Counted from the stretch's first letter, positions 11,826 through 25,189 are shown. The stretch is DNA of 64,000 nt from Akebia trifoliata (GCA_017979445.1 CM030705.1:10950679-11014678), one strand, 5' to 3'. A program made the numbers and translations. Notes: generated by a model not told the origin, from the sequence alone.

Positions 11826-12468
11826 CGATATATTCCTTTTATTTATTTATTTAAATTATGGAAGAATGGGCTCTCATAATTCAAACCAAACCTAACATTG
11901 GATTCATTTCTTGGATTCTAGATTACGAACCAACATTCTCGTGATGAATCCTCTACTCCGAGGAGTTGGACTGGAACCAAACTTCGGATTAAACTCGTTG
12001 AGGCTCACTCAAACATTGAATGTATGTCTGCCTGGCCAATTCTTGGCAAACTTATAAATCAAAGATGAGCTTTACTTGCATTTTTAACCATTGGATTCGA
12101 TGGTGAGAATTGTTTTTAAATGTAGGGCTGAAATGTTTGAATCAAATGGTTAGAAATCATCAATGAGGATGATTCCTAGTTTGCTGGTTCAAGAAATTAT
12201 AGAGGACCAAATATTGGGCCCGAAAGCGTGTACAACGTGCTAGACAATGGAGACCAAGGGATTTGTTTACGATCTCAACTCGTGGCTGTACGTACAGATC
12301 TTCTCTCTCGTATAAAACGTACGTGTACTACGTACCATGCATGCATGTGACCAAGTTGATCAGATACAACAAATGTGGTTGGTTGGTTGTGCATCTACTT
12401 AGTATCTGTTTCCAACTGCACGTCTACTTTTGTTGGACAAATTTAATATCCTCTAAATTAATTGAATC
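11826..12468. other. Intergenic, nothing recognised
   Basis: No coding region was supported. A palindromic stretch, TACGTACAGATC then AAAACGTACGTGTACTACGTAC, lies at 12288-12345. Confidence 0.45.
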
Positions 12469-12675
12469 GTGATAATCTGACTACCTCACGTGGCACACTC
12501 AATTGACTCTCCTAACGTGACAAGTTCGTGAACCATAGTTCTGTATGTCTCGGGATACACAACTGCACTTCCCCATAAAAAAGTGTATCCCGAGGCATAC
12601 AGATCTATGGTCGTCAAACTTGTCACGTCAAGAGAGTCGATTGAGTGTGCTATGTGGGGGTAGTCAGATTATCAC
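12469..12675. mobile_element. Family A foldback element, best preserved long copy
   Basis: The perfect terminal inverted repeats are GTGATAATCTGACTACC and GGTAGTCAGATTATCAC. The fold continues inward through CACACTCAATTGACTCTC against GAGAGTCGATTGAGTGTG, AACGTGACAAGTT against AACTTGTCACGT, and CTGTATGTCTCGGGATACAC against GTGTATCCCGAGGCATACAG. The whole 207 bp can therefore form one stem with a loop of about 20 nt. It has no coding capacity. Confidence 0.85.
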
Positions 12676-15440
12676 AACTCAAATTAATTTGATCTAAAAC
12701 TGTAACTTGCACCAGTGGCATCACATCAAACTTGATGGACCCTAGGTATACTAATAAAAGCAAAAATGTCAATCATCTGGACCCCACATAAAAGAAGAAA
12801 AAGATTTTCATTGAAACTCTTTTGAGCCCATGGGCCCATGACATTTATCTGATCACCGACTGAATTAGTTTGATTGGTGATGCTTAACTTGTAGATCCAA
12901 CTACCAAAAACCAATCATCACTAAAGAAAAACACACACACACCACCAAAAAGCAATGTAATGTCCAATGGCCAGAAATCAACTTGAGATATGACTATAAA
13001 TCTCTGATAAATGTGGTTTGGTCGATATGTAATTAAGCCGATCGTCTTGGATCAAACCTGAAACCAATCTAATAGCAATCAGATCGGATTCTTGTCAGAT
13101 TGATTTTTTTTTTTATTGGATCTCAATATTGGAACCAATTAATCCTATCTGATTGTTATTAGATTGGGCCTGGATTGGATCAAATCCGATTTAAAGTACA
13201 AAATATGGATAAACTTCTATATTTAAGCAAAATAAATAACATAATTTCTAACATTCATCGGTTTGAAGCCTATCCGATTGCGACATTATTGGTCCAATCG
13301 GGTCCTCATTAAAATCTGTTTAGTTTATCTTGTCTCTTTCCTTATAAGCTCCTGAGCCTTTACACTCATTGCCAATTAGTTTTGAGTTGTACCCCAAATT
13401 TATCAGAATCCAATTCTTGATACAGATTTGAAGTTATCGGATTTAAATGGAACAGATTTCAGGTTTGAATGTTTGATTGATCCATTGAAAAACCTATACA
13501 TGCAAGGTATTGTCATCTCCAATTTTCTACAAAAATGATTCTAAAATTATTGTTAGATGGTGATTTGGCAATTTGAAAATGCGTTTGGAGGCAACTTCAT
13601 GTGCTTTTGGACAACAAAAGTGTTTTAGGGTTTAATGTGGAACTAAACTCAACGACCCGTCACAAAAGTGTTGGGTACCAAAAGAAAATAATTGTTTTCT
13701 AATAAAGACTTTCTAAACATCACCACTAAATGATTAATTTTGCAATTGCAATTCTTATATAAGTGATTAGAAAAAAGTGCTTCTGGATGCACCAAATTTC
13801 CAAACATACGTGATAATGTATTATGGCTCAAAATCTCGTTACCCCGCGATTTAAACATTTTAAAACTCTGTTTTGGATTGAATGGGAGGTCTGATGTAGT
13901 AGAGTTACCCACACAACCAAATGAATAGAAGCATCAATCATTCGGATATTTTGTTGCATCGATCAATTAAGATCGAGCCCAAAAGATGATGGAGTTTCTG
14001 GCTTGAGTCAACTTGTTGGACTCAAGTCCAATGAGGCGAGTTTTCAATTTTTCAATGTACAAATTTTCCTTCTTCGTGATGTGGTGCTCCTTTCAACGTG
14101 AAAATCCACTCCACGAATTGCAGGGAAAAAGTACTACAGACGATCCGCTTGGTCAGCTCCTTTGTTGATAATAACAACTTCCAAATGAAATAACTTACCT
14201 TTTTGTGAAAATTTTCAAAATAACAACTTTTGAGCTGTTTGTTTGATTGCAATAAAATTGTTAAAAGGTATTGGAAAGATCTTTGCATTATATCTATTAT
14301 TTGATAGTAGTTTTACTGTGTGCTTGTGATATTTTTGTTTAATTATATAACATTTTTTAATTTGATGCATATACACACAAGACTTCGCTAGGCACCAGAG
14401 CAGAGCCAAGATTTTGCTCATGTGAGTGCAAAGAAATGTAAAATAAATTTGTGAGGGCAATTATGAGTGGAAATTTTTTATATATTTTTTTTAATTTTTT
14501 TATTTTATGAGGGCAATAGTGACAGATGTTTTTATCTACCGCTAATTTATTTCGCAATAACTCATTAATATATAAACTTTTAAAATTCTTGAGGGGGTCA
14601 ATGCCTCACTGCAACTATTGTATATTCGCCCTTGCTAGGCACAATCATCCTCTTTGAGGTTAAGGTGGTACAATGGAAAAAAATGAAGTTAGAGGGTGTT
14701 ATTACAAAATTTTGAGATTAGGGGTTAAAAGATGCTAAACAATAAAATGGGGTAAAAGGAAAAATATAGTAAAATTAATAAGTCATCTTTTTAATGTTAA
14801 AAGGGGTAAAAGTGAAAAAAAATTGGAGGGATAATATTAAAAAATTTGAGGTTACTCGGTAAAAGATAAAAAATAATAAAGTGGGTTAAAAAGAAATATA
14901 ATAAAGTTAGAGGAGGTGAAAATAAAGAAAATCAAATGAATCTTATAAAATTTTAGCTTGGAGGGATGTTTGTCCTATACAAAACTGTAACGGATGAGAC
15001 ATTTACCCCACACAATAATAGCAAAATGGGTTATACAGTTGTGTTTTATTATTATTATTATTATAGGTAGGATCAAGAGCCAACTAATCCATATAGGACA
15101 AAACACGCTGGTTAAATAATTAGCTTTATATATATACGACATTAGAGAGATAAAATTTGTCTTATATGACTTAAAAGTTTCAGATTGACATGTAGAGATC
15201 AGCTCCATAAAAAAATCAACCCAATTTAAATCTTCTAATATAATTAAAAGTGATTTAAAACGTTCAAGACCTCATAGGGGCATTAGTATTGTTTACCAAT
15301 TTTATTTTTCAATAACAATACTCTCTATTTTGTCTTTTAATGAAAAAAATAACTGTACGTTAATCTTTTACATAATAAATACATGTATTGTGTTCATTAT
15401 AAGTGCATTTATTATGTTGGCATGGATTGACAAAACATAT
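12676..15440. other. Intergenic; repeat fragments, no gene
   Basis: At 13010-13340, inverted AATCAGATCGGATT / ATCCGATTT-rich segments suggest an old TIR element. At 14660-14950 there are degenerate purine-rich units (GGGGTAAAAGGAAAAATATA-like), the reverse-strand counterpart of 1085-1310. Several short open frames at 13649-15208 lack motifs. Confidence 0.45.
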
Positions 15441-15644
15441 AGTACAAATAGAATTCTGAATGGTTTGGTTCGGTACCGAATCACTATCACTCCATTGCCA
15501 ATCCGAAAAATATACCTTGTAAATCGAATTTGATCCGATCGGATCAATAAATTCCTGAACCACATCTGATCCGATGAAACTTTCCTTCTAACCAAAGCCG
15601 ATCCGATCCAAACCAAAGAAAATAAGGTTTTCCATGTGAGCGAC

Positions 15645-15648
<4 letters not shown>

Positions 15649-15677
<29 letters not shown>
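15649..15677. repeat. (GA)n microsatellite
   Basis: About 14 uninterrupted GA units lie next to the 3' end of the bromodomain pseudogene fragment. A compound (TG)n(AG)n tract lies on its other side at about 16038-16072. Confidence 0.9.
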
Positions 15678-15679
<2 letters not shown>

Positions 15680-15936
15680 AGTTTGTTTGTTTTCGTTCTC
15701 TTTGTATGCAGGGTCAAGTATCACTTCAAGCATGCCAGCTACTAATCTGCCATGACATACAAATCGTAGCCTTTCGGATTGTAAGTTAAGCCATTATCAA
15801 ATGTTAATCGAACGTCCAATGCAAAATCAAGTGGCAGTGCATACAAATTCTTTCCAAGCTTCGAATTCATGGTTCCAAGATCCATTAAATGCTTGATTAT
15901 CTGGTTGTAGTCATGGAGTTTCATCCCAATTACAAA
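15678..15936 (-). pseudogene. Bromodomain fragment of a GTE/BET-like protein, decayed
   Basis: Read on the minus strand, the frame gives GMKLHDYNQIIKHLMDLGT, then SKLGKNLYALPLDFALDVRL and TFDNGLTYNPKGYDLYVMAD. This closely follows the bromodomain of plant GTE proteins (LHDY..IIK.PMDLGTVK.KL, then ADVRLTFNNALTYNPKG.DVY.MAE). After that come two adjacent TAG codons where family members carry residues of a QLL-type segment. A frameshifted continuation, DPAYKENEN, resembles the family's downstream sequence. The Pro of the PMDLGT motif is Leu here and the acetyl-lysine-binding Asn of NPKG is kept. No upstream exon or full gene surrounds it. I infer a captured or truncated pseudogene; its parent gene is not in the window. 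Confidence 0.8.
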
Positions 15937-16037
15937 GATACATCGATTGAGATAATGGATTTTAGAGAAAGATGTTATGGCTGACAAAGAGATCAATTGA
16001 GAGAGAAAGAGAGATTGCGGCCGAGAGAGATCGTGAC

Positions 16038-16072
<35 letters not shown>

Positions 16073-19000
16073 TGCATACCTTTTGGGGAACATGATGGGT
16101 TGGGGAATCCTATGCAAATTTGCTTTGGAGTTTTTTTTTCTTATTATTTTATTAACAAAGAAGACACCAGACCCATGAGTCTTTTTTATTAAAAACATAA
16201 AAAGTGATCGGATCAGATATATTTCGGATTGAGTTGGAGTTAGATCTGAATCCAATCCAAAAATTCATCAGATCTCTATTTTCAATCCGTAAATTCAAAA
16301 TATTGATCCAAACCCTATTTTTTCGGATCGAATCGGATTGGATATCAGATAAAAATTAGATTTATTGAAACTTGAATTTGGTGAACAATGTTAACGTCTT
16401 CATGAGATCATGGACATTAACATTCTCTATAAATATAAATTATTAAGTAAGTGAGGATTGTATTAAATAGAAAATAATGGTACAAAGGACCATTAATTTA
16501 TAAGTGTGAATGAGAGCAAAGTTAAAAAGATCCTTGGACCTCTCTAGCGGTCTAAAGAACATCTTATGTAAGGATGTCTATGAGCATATCTATGTAATAT
16601 ATATATATATTTTAAATGTGGAAATTATTTGAATGTAATTATGTTTTAATTTTATTTTGACATTTTTATATGCGATATTTTACGCATTTTCTTCTTTCAT
16701 GATTCTTTATATCTTATATTTTTTATTTGAATCATTATATTTATCTTATTTTTGCATAGCCTTGAATTTATTTTTATTTTTATTTTAACAATATGCTATT
16801 AAGACTTGTTTATGTGCTTTGATTATATACAAGTGAACGAGACAAACAAATCCAAGTGAATTGGAAAATGAATTATCACTTATTACCTTTCACAAACCGA
16901 GTTTGTTTTGAAGTGGCAAACAAGGACTCGTAAATCCAACTTTGAAATTGAATTAGTCGTGGTTTGAAAATCTGTCTGACCAAGATGATTTGGCGAATCA
17001 TCCCATTCTTGGAGGAAGACGGACAAGATAGTCAATATGAATCATCCATCACATGACTACTCCAAAATCCGAGATGACTTGTCCAATATTATAAAAATAT
17101 TGTCTGAGTTTATGAAAACTTGACCAAATTAATTGTGTTACTATTATAACAAGAGAAGAGTAAGTGTTATTGATGCATATCCACATTAATTGAGTGATTT
17201 TGTTCGTAGAATATCTTCTCACAATGCTCACAAACTCTCTAGCGTGTGCCACGTGAAGTCTAACAAGGTAATTTTGAAAATTAGGAATGCCATTCAATAC
17301 ACGCGGACTCATGTGATTAGTGAATCTTGGATTCTACTGAGCAAAAAAAAATTCACATTAATTTGTATTTTAAAATTACAAAATCACTCTTACTATTCTA
17401 TCTTTAATATTACAATAAGTGAAGGGTAGGTATGAATTCCAAATTAGTTAATTTCTCTGTCCATGCCTCTTATCTCTACATTAAATACCTACACGGGTTT
17501 TTTAAAATGAAAATGACCTCACATCTTAACATGATAAAATCTTCTTACATTTATGATTTTTTTTTATTTAAAAAAACTGATAAAAGAATTAAATTATTTT
17601 TTTCACCCTCCGTCATTTAGGATTTTCTAATTTACCATTTTTTAGTTCGTTTTCTCTCTTCTCCCGCTCTTGCCTTGTCCCATCTTGTGGGTGCCCCACC
17701 CCAACCCTTTCCCATGGAGTTGGATTTTACAATTTTAAACGATTTCAAGGTGATTTTGATATTGAAAATGAAAAATTGATTCGATTTTAAGATAATGATG
17801 ATTTTGATATACCCACCTTATCATCAAGAAGTGCCACTTAATTGAATGGTAAGATACGCTGACAAGTCATTCCCATTTTTTAAATTTGTTATTGACACTC
17901 AACTTTTACTCTTTTATATAAATATATTGGTGGCCATGCATCACTCCACGTAGTGGGGTATAGTTTGAATGCGGGGCGTAGGGACTAATCTGGTGCGCGG
18001 AAACTGACCCAAATACCCTTTGTTATTAAATTTAGCTGAACCCGTCCCATTGCGAACCCTACGAACCAAGTAACAAAATTTAGGACTCATTTTGCCCCTA
18101 TAAAGAAAGGCAGAAGAATAGCACATAAGAACAAACAAACCAGTTGTTCAGATGGCAGGGTTTAGCTTAGGTGATGAAATATGAGGACCACATACGTCAT
18201 TAAGTATTCCCATTTCTGCCTCACAGACTCCAGAGCCGTCTTTGTCAATTTGTGGCGTACTTTTATTTCTCGGACCCAATCCCATGCCATAAGAAACGTT
18301 AAAAAAAATTTAAATTTAATATATTACTCGCTTTTCGAGAGGATGATCAACCTCCCTCGACAATATAAATAGATTCAAACTGTTTACTATTCTAAATCTT
18401 CATAAAGATGATCAAGTTGCATAATCCAATTACTCGGGTATATTCTTGAGAAACATAATGAAAGAAGAAACATGCCATGAGTTCTGAAGGACTCCAAAAT
18501 AAATAGTATGCAAATACTAATAAATTTTACAAACAAACGATGATCATTAATTATATGATGGATATGATTTTAAAGTATTATTAGATAGAATGTATTATAA
18601 TAAGATGTACAATGATGCTAAAAATTTCTTTCTATGAATTTTTTTCTTTTTAGTGAGTCACATATACCAACCACCCTAACAAGTGTTCAATAGTTAAATA
18701 TATCGATTTTTATATAGAGGGACATATAAAGATTTAAAGGTGTAATTTGAGAAACAGATTCAGCCGTCTTTACCATCTCAACTAACTCTTGATAGAATGA
18801 ATTATCTTCTATATAAATCCTACAAGGATTGTTGTAATTGATGTCTCATAATCAAATAATCATTTTGCTCTCATTGATGACGTGCAAGAGGAAAATTTAA
18901 AGGCGAGATGACCCTCAAATTGGGCAAAGTACCTAGAATATTCCAACGAAACAGCTCCAATAGATAGAATATCATTGATTCTAGTGGGGTGGGGTGCATG

Positions 19001-21183
19001 GGCAGGCAAACTTGGTGAGGGTCACATGGATGCACTATTACAAGGCTAAAGATGCATGGAATATGACCCAAATTGAATGAGGAACAAATAATCTAAGGAA
19101 ACAAGTCAAAGAAGTGAAGGAAGATGGTGTGTAAAGAGAGCATCTATGCAACTAGATATGGAGAGTGTCATGGTCTCAGACTTTGGATTTTCCCCTCCAT
19201 CAAATCTATAGAAAGTTCGAAGAATTTTAAAGCTGACACCTCAACTTTTATTACACTTCAACTATAATTAAAATAAATAAAAATTATTAAGGTGGGAATA
19301 TCTTTCTCCTCACTTTGGGAGAAGCTGCTAGATCTAGATATTTTCTTCTCTCTTTGATAGAGAAAGATCGAATAGCACGAGATCAACATCAAAAGGTCAT
19401 AGTAAATGACATTCATTGACGTTAACTCGTTCTTTTTTTTTATGGATTATTGTCGATAGTGGCAATTATTGACTTTTTTTTTCTTTCCTCTTGTGCAAGT
19501 ATTATGAAAAATATTTGATGTAGAAATGTTAGCTCCTATTTTAATGAGGTGTGTTATTTTTTAATTGGGGGTGTAATAAATAACAGTTGGGTGCCAATAG
19601 AATTTCTCTTATTCTTTATGATTATAAAACTTTAGACATGATGTAGACAAAAGATAATATACACGTGTACAAATCCGACGGTCGTCCATTGAACAATTCT
19701 GGAGTGTAGCACTAGAAAAATTTTTGCCTTGAAGAAGAAAAATTAAAAATCATCAAAATAATATATAGTAATAACAACAAAAAAAAAGTCAGTAGAAAAA
19801 GAAAAAAAAGCCTTTACTGACACTTGGGGAGCTTGGCATGTTTTTAATGGAGTACACTTATATTTATTAAACCGAGCACTTTTTTCTTTTCCAGCTGTGC
19901 TGTGCACACCCAACAGATTGTGTTGTGCACCTCACGGCAAGGCAACCTCCTTGCATTTATTACAAAGCCCAAACTCCAACATCTCTTGCCTTGTTATTTT
20001 GGTGAAAAATATTGCGTGTGGCTTTGGATTCTATAATGTACACAGGAATTTATTGTGTAATTTATTTTCATTCCAGGGGGGATTATTAGACTCAAATTAA
20101 TGAAGAATCTTTCTGTTATGTTGGATGATTTAGGTTTATCATTTGTATGTTGAGGCGGTTTTGAGAACCTAGCAACACCATCACAATGTCCTCAAGATGA
20201 GTAGAGATTAGGGTGTAGTGCAGTTCGGATGACACGTCAAAGCTCGGTGGAGTTACTAGAACAAAGGAAGCAGTAAGTGCGGTAATTTGAGCTTTGAAGT
20301 GAGATTAGAGTGTGGATTTGTAGGGAAAACACACATTTTTGCTCATTTGATTGAAGTGGGTTCAACAACAATGTAATGTAGGGCTGTGGAAGCAATGAAT
20401 GGCACACACAGATAGCCTCAACGGGTGCATGGCTGCAAGTACAGTTTTACGAGAAGTCACGATGAAATTGTTCGAGCTAGAATATTGGACCCAGTTATAG
20501 CTGGATTGAAGTTGGGAATGACATGAAAAGTTAAAGAACAAAACTAATAAAAATAATATGCTATGCGATCACCCTTTACTATGCCTTGACACTACGCAAA
20601 AGAGAGAGAATCTTCCTTGAATAAAAGCAACACAACAAGCCCCACTTTTGGGGAAGCCAAGAAGAGATAAATTCAAAGGGCATCTTCCCCTTCCTTATCT
20701 TTAATGAAAGAAAACCAAACACATCGGTAATATTTTCCAATAACAAGCATGTTAGTTGACCTCAAAAGAACGAATATTCTAATAAAAGCCTTGATGAAAG
20801 AAAAATCAAAATCAAAACATCATGAAGTAAGTGATCACTTGAGTTGTTTTCTCCTTCATCGGGATTAAGGAAACCATATTGAGATCATCGGAGTCTAAAA
20901 GCCCAAACTCATGTTTAATTTCCTAGTTGGTTAGAAGTCTTACTGTTACAATTTTTAAGCTCAATGGGCAAGAAGGAGATGTCTTTATATGACAAAAGTA
21001 TGTAAAACATACAAAGCAAACAACTTCACTTCCATCAAAACAAATACATCTTTAAAGCATATAGAAGTTCCAAGCAAAGTAGAAGTGGCAGCTAAGTAGC
21101 AACAACAACAGCTGTAGTAGTAGAGTAACAATCACTGACCTCCGTAGAGAATTTGAACAAACACTTTCAACATTAATAAGCTT
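15937..21183. other. Long intergenic region without a recognised gene
   Basis: Sequence at 15450-15610 and 16205-16350 is rich in GGATCGGATT-type words on both sides of the bromodomain fragment. From 16350 to 21180 I see AT-rich DNA with short, unsupported frames. These include 17941-18138 and 18871-19071 on the minus strand and 19897-20100 on the plus strand; none has a domain or splice context. The part nearest 21183 is presumably the FBW2 3' UTR, but I found no clear polyadenylation hexamer close by. Confidence 0.5.
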
Positions 21184-22288
21184 CTAAGGCGATTGAGGCC
21201 AATCGAACTCCATTGCCTCAACAAACCCTTCATAGATCCTCAGCTCCAGCTCCTCCAACCTCTGCTCATCATCCCACACCCCATCAGAGCTCTCATCGTC
21301 GTAATCCACTTCACCATCCATGAAATCCCAACCCATGAACCCTGAAGAATCCGAATAATCCGAACAATCATCCCAATTATCCATTTCATAACAGTCCACT
21401 ATAGGAGGCCCCAACACCTTCAAACCCGAGCACTTCTCCTTGAGAAAGTTCTCATCAAGATTAACATTCCAACAACCCCTCACGTCCAAGAATTCAAGCT
21501 CTCGGCAGCTCGAAAGGATCTCAAGCACACCTCCTGTTGTGAGGAGTTGGTAGGCCATCTCAAGGTGCTTGAGTTTGGGCATTGTGATAGCAATGGCATG
21601 GGCCTCGTCGTCTTGGCAAACCTTGTCAACCACCTCTAATGGGTGCATTATTCGTCGCAAACCTACAAGTGATTTACAATGCTTCCCAATGGCCTCTAAA
21701 GCAGGGGCCCCAATCTTCTTACAATAGCTCAAATCCAAGAAAGTGATGTTAGACAACCTCCCCGCAACATGTTCAACAATGGAATCACTTATTTCGCTTC
21801 GTGGAAGCCGTAAAATCTGAAGAGAGCCAGCACTTACAAAGACCAAAAAGAATAAAACCCAAATCACCAAATCAATGTATTGGTCATAATTCATAAATCT
21901 ACCTATAAAGAATCAAACAGGAATAATGGTGTTTACTTGAATCGATGTGAATTATGAAAAAAAAATGGTCCTTCGCTTACTGGTCTGCAATGAAGGAGAA
22001 AATGGACTCGTTGGGGAGGCCGGAGACGGATAGCTTACGCAAAGACCCACAACTTCTTGTGATTAGCATTTCAAGCATTCGATCAAGGTGCTTGGGTTGG
22101 CGACGACAGCTCCATTCCTCAATGTCAATCTCTTGCCAACAGTAAGGTCCTGCCACAGCTTTGGCCCAAGATTTGCAAACCCTAGGAATCACAGTTAGTA
22201 TCTCTTGAAGAGAAAGATTGCTGAAGATAAGGCCCAGCGCATCGGGTATTAATTCGTCCCAGCACCTGAACTCGCTTTCGCCTTCCAT
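21184..22288 (-). CDS. FBW2: FBW2-type F-box protein (two exons, complete)
   Basis: The CDS joins exon 1 (22288-21981) to exon 2 (21832-21184), giving 318 aa, close to the roughly 317 aa I recall for Arabidopsis FBW2. The 148-nt intron has GT (GTAAGC) and AG ends and splits a His codon, restoring FIAD-H-AGSL. The start is the ATG at 22286-22288, which gives MEGESEFRCWDELIPDALGL. The F-box spans about residues 10-55 (LIPDALGLIFSNLSLQEIL, then VCKSWAKAV and PYCWQEIDI). LRR-like repeats follow (LSNITFLDLSYCKKIG at 129-144; ELEFLDVRGCWNVNL at 214-228), then a very acidic tail (about 255-300). F-box proteins dock substrates to SKP1-CUL1 E3 ligases. The Arabidopsis orthologue is reported to target ARGONAUTE1 for degradation; the same role here is inferred from homology. 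Confidence 0.95.
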
Positions 22289-23531
22289 AATCTTTCTCAA
22301 TTAGTCCCTGCCCATAGCATATCCAGATTAGAAATCAAGAACCCCCTATGAAGGAAACTCAAGAAAAATCCCCCTTTATGTTCAATTCTTGGAATTATAA
22401 ATATGAACAAATCAAGTATCAGTTCATCAACATCATCATCATCAGTAATACCAATCTATAAACAAATGAACAGGATAAAGATTTAAATTTTATTTCCAAA
22501 AGAGCAGGATAGATTAAAGAAAAAAAATTAAGAACTCAAGATCCCATTTAAAGAAAATCAAATAGATCAGCAATTAAACAAAAACCCAGAAAGTTGAGTA
22601 GATCAAGAAAGAAGGAAATGCAAAACCCCCCACCTTTCCTTCTTAATATCGTAATTGATGGTCTGCAACAGAGATATAAAAAAACCTTCTTTTTTTTAGA
22701 GGGAGAGAGAGAGAGAGAGGGATCAAAGTCTAAAAAAGAGGGTGGAATAAACGACCCCTGCCCCCATTGGGACAAGAAAACAAAGAAGAAATCAGAGAAG
22801 TTCACAAATACAAGAAAGCAATAAACTAACTTTATAGTTCAACCGTACCCAGATAAGAAAATTGATCACAGAAACAATTACATGTTTAAAACACCAAAAA
22901 ATAAAAAATAAAAAAAGGATAAAGAAATATAGCAGAAGTGCCAGAACACATAAATGCAAAGAAAAGAAAAGATAACAGAGAAACCCAGTGGAGCAATCAA
23001 ATATCCACAGAACAAGAAAAGATCGACAAAGAAATCCATACCCACATAACAAGATAGTGTCTTCTATACAAAATGTGAAAAAAAAATCTACTTCTTTTTT
23101 TCTTCTGAGTTCTTCGAAACACAGAAAAAAAAAAAACAAAGAGGCGAAACTTAGCAATTAAAACTCAAAAAAGAAGAAAGAAATATAGAATTAATGCATT
23201 ATTATGCCCACCAAAAAAGGAGACCTTTTTCACTCCTCTGCGTATTTCTTGGATCCGCAAAGACACACCGGTTAATCCGCCTGCGAAGAAGGGGGAATGG
23301 GTTTGAAGAGAGAGAGAGAGAGAGATGCACTGCAACCCAAAACACCAACAAAAACAAGAGAAAAAACAAAGAGCACAGAAGCGAAAGAGAGAAAATAAAA
23401 AAATTCTGAAAATTACACTCGAAGTCCAAATGGGAATGTTTCTGTATACGCGCGCGTCTGCACCTGTAAATTATATGTGTGAGTGTGACTGGTTACAGCC
23501 AGTCGTCAAAACATGGTGACACTGACACGTG
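22289..23531 (-). promoter_or_regulatory. FBW2 5' leader region and candidate promoter
   Basis: Just upstream of the ATG, a candidate 3' splice site (CTAAT branch-like motif, then TATGGGCAG, ending at plus position 22308) suggests a 5' UTR intron. The matching donor was not located. The zone 22600-23400 is rich in CT runs on the minus strand, as in plant leaders, including a (CT)n tract at 23309-23324. A TATA-like ACATATAATTT lies near 23472-23482. A perfect G-box in ABRE context (ACACGTGT; CACGTG at 23526-23531) lies about 50 bp further upstream. All assignments are from sequence and position only. Confidence 0.4.
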
Positions 23532-24071
23532 TAGGTAACCCAAAACTGGACAGACAAACTCACCTACTAGTCCATGGTTTTGAAACTCACCGACATTTTA
23601 GTGGGTGTGAAGTTGAACTTAAGAAGTTTGATTAGCTTATAATTACAGAGTACTAAGTACGAACACGTGAGATGGGATCGTTTGGTTCAGAAGAGGTTTA
23701 AATGATTTTTGTGGATTTACGAAAAACTCCGTTTCAGATCTTCAAAGATGCTCTTAACTTGTGCTGCAAATTTTATTTTATTACCTAAAATACCCCCCAA
23801 ACGTTTTTTTTTTCTACCAAAAATACCCATATATTCTTATTTCCAAGATCTTTAAATGCATCTTAACATGTGCTCTCAGGTCACACGTTAACCAAACCCA
23901 TCTTTAAATTCTCATTCACTTGGCTATTGAGATTTAATTTCAATCTGAGAAATGTTAGGAGTGGTACGTAAACATATTTAACCTCTTCACGGATAAAAAT
24001 AAATATTCAAAATGTGTTTTTTAGGTTATCTCAAAGTTCTATTATTGATTATTTATTTATTTTTATTGGGG
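23532..24071. other. Intergenic, upstream of FBW2
   Basis: AT-rich sequence with no gene. CACGTGAG occurs near 23664 and may belong to the FBW2 upstream region. Confidence 0.4.
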
Positions 24072-24332
24072 GGCGACTAGTCTTACTAAGTCAGTGAGGA
24101 TTTTCTCATTGAATTTTAACTTTGAGTTTAAGAGTAATGTGAAAGTTCAGTAGTCGTCAATTTCAAAATCTTGAATCAAGTTGAAAAGAATTTTTTTTTT
24201 CTCCGTTTATTTTGTTTTTATTTGAATTTTTTGATGAAATTTAAAAGGTTGTGGTGTTGGATTGTTGATATGGTAATTCATTTGAACAAAAAGACTCTTA
24301 GTAAGACTTAAATATTTACCAAGTTTGTAAGT
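24072..24332. mobile_element. Family C MITE, decayed copy
   Basis: The left part has CTTACTAAGTCAGTGAGGAT. The interior has AGTAGTCGTCAATTTCAAAA, then TCTTGAATCAAG and GGTGTTGGATTGTTGATA. The right end has CTTAGTAAGACTTAAATATT and then ACCAAGTTTGTAAG. The interior order matches the copies at 36921-37253 and 56547-56783, so it is the same family with a shortened left end. Confidence 0.6.
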
Positions 24333-25189
24333 AAAATGTTTTTCAATTCGATATCTTTATTTGTGTCATTTATTAAGATTTGAATTCGCCGTAAACTTTT
24401 TTAATTTTTTTATCTTTCATATTCATGGAGTATCTTTTAATTCTACTTTTAAAAGACAATATGATTCAGAAAAAGATAAAGAAGTACAAAAATTAAGAGT
24501 TGCGATCCAAAGGCGATGCCCCATTCCTATAGCAACATATGATGTCCACATGCCACGTTTTGATTGGAGATCAAATGCATTGGGCTTTGTGTTATATAGA
24601 AAATGACTTAATCAGGAGTCCGTTGTGTTTTAAAATTCAACAAAAGCTTGCCATGTAGACATCGTTCTTAAAGAATAGGAACCTTAAAAAAAAAATGACT
24701 ACTAGACCTATTTTCTATAACTTGTTCTTGGTCTTTCATCATGAATTTGCCTCTCATTAAGAGATTTTGTGAGGTAGGTGTGGTGCTACATGCCTGGGTA
24801 TAATGTACCCTCTCTTCATCTTTGAACTTTAATTTCTTCTTGTTCCCAATCAATTCCCTTGTCATGTCTTATCGTTGAGGGATCAGTAGAATCCTTATAA
24901 TTTTTCCATCACATAGATTTAACGCAAGAGTTCTAACTTAACTCGCTATTTTAGGTTATATTTATCTCCATCGGATGGCTATAATAAAGGCTCACAATTA
25001 CCATAAAAGAGGTCTACAGGTGAGGAGGTGATAATGACAACCACACCATTTTTCTATCATGGTATTCTCACCTTTCGATTATCAAAATTATTCAATCAAG
25101 TTGACTCTTTATCCTACAAATTATTTTGCTGGCGCTTTATTTTAATAGTATAGACGATGCAAGTTGAAGAATTGTGGACTGTCTTTTTA
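24333..25189. other. Intergenic, nothing recognised
   Basis: The piece at 24500-24690 is a diverged relative of the 4650-4813 foldback (GGAGTCCG, CATGTAGACATC, AAAGAATAGGAACC). No gene was seen. Confidence 0.4.

Noticed and set aside
15962..16255. Minus frame next to the bromodomain fragment with Ser/Leu and His/Thr runs
   Set aside because: The runs are translations of the (TG)n(AG)n microsatellite. No bromodomain-protein sequence upstream of the fragment could be recognised in it.
21954..22145. Plus-strand frame over FBW2 exon 1
   Set aside because: It lies antisense to a well-supported coding exon and crosses its splice donor. It shows no motif.
22289..22300. Upstream start extending FBW2 by four residues
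   Set aside because: The upstream codon is TTG, not ATG. The ATG at 22286-22288 gives the N-terminus expected for this family.
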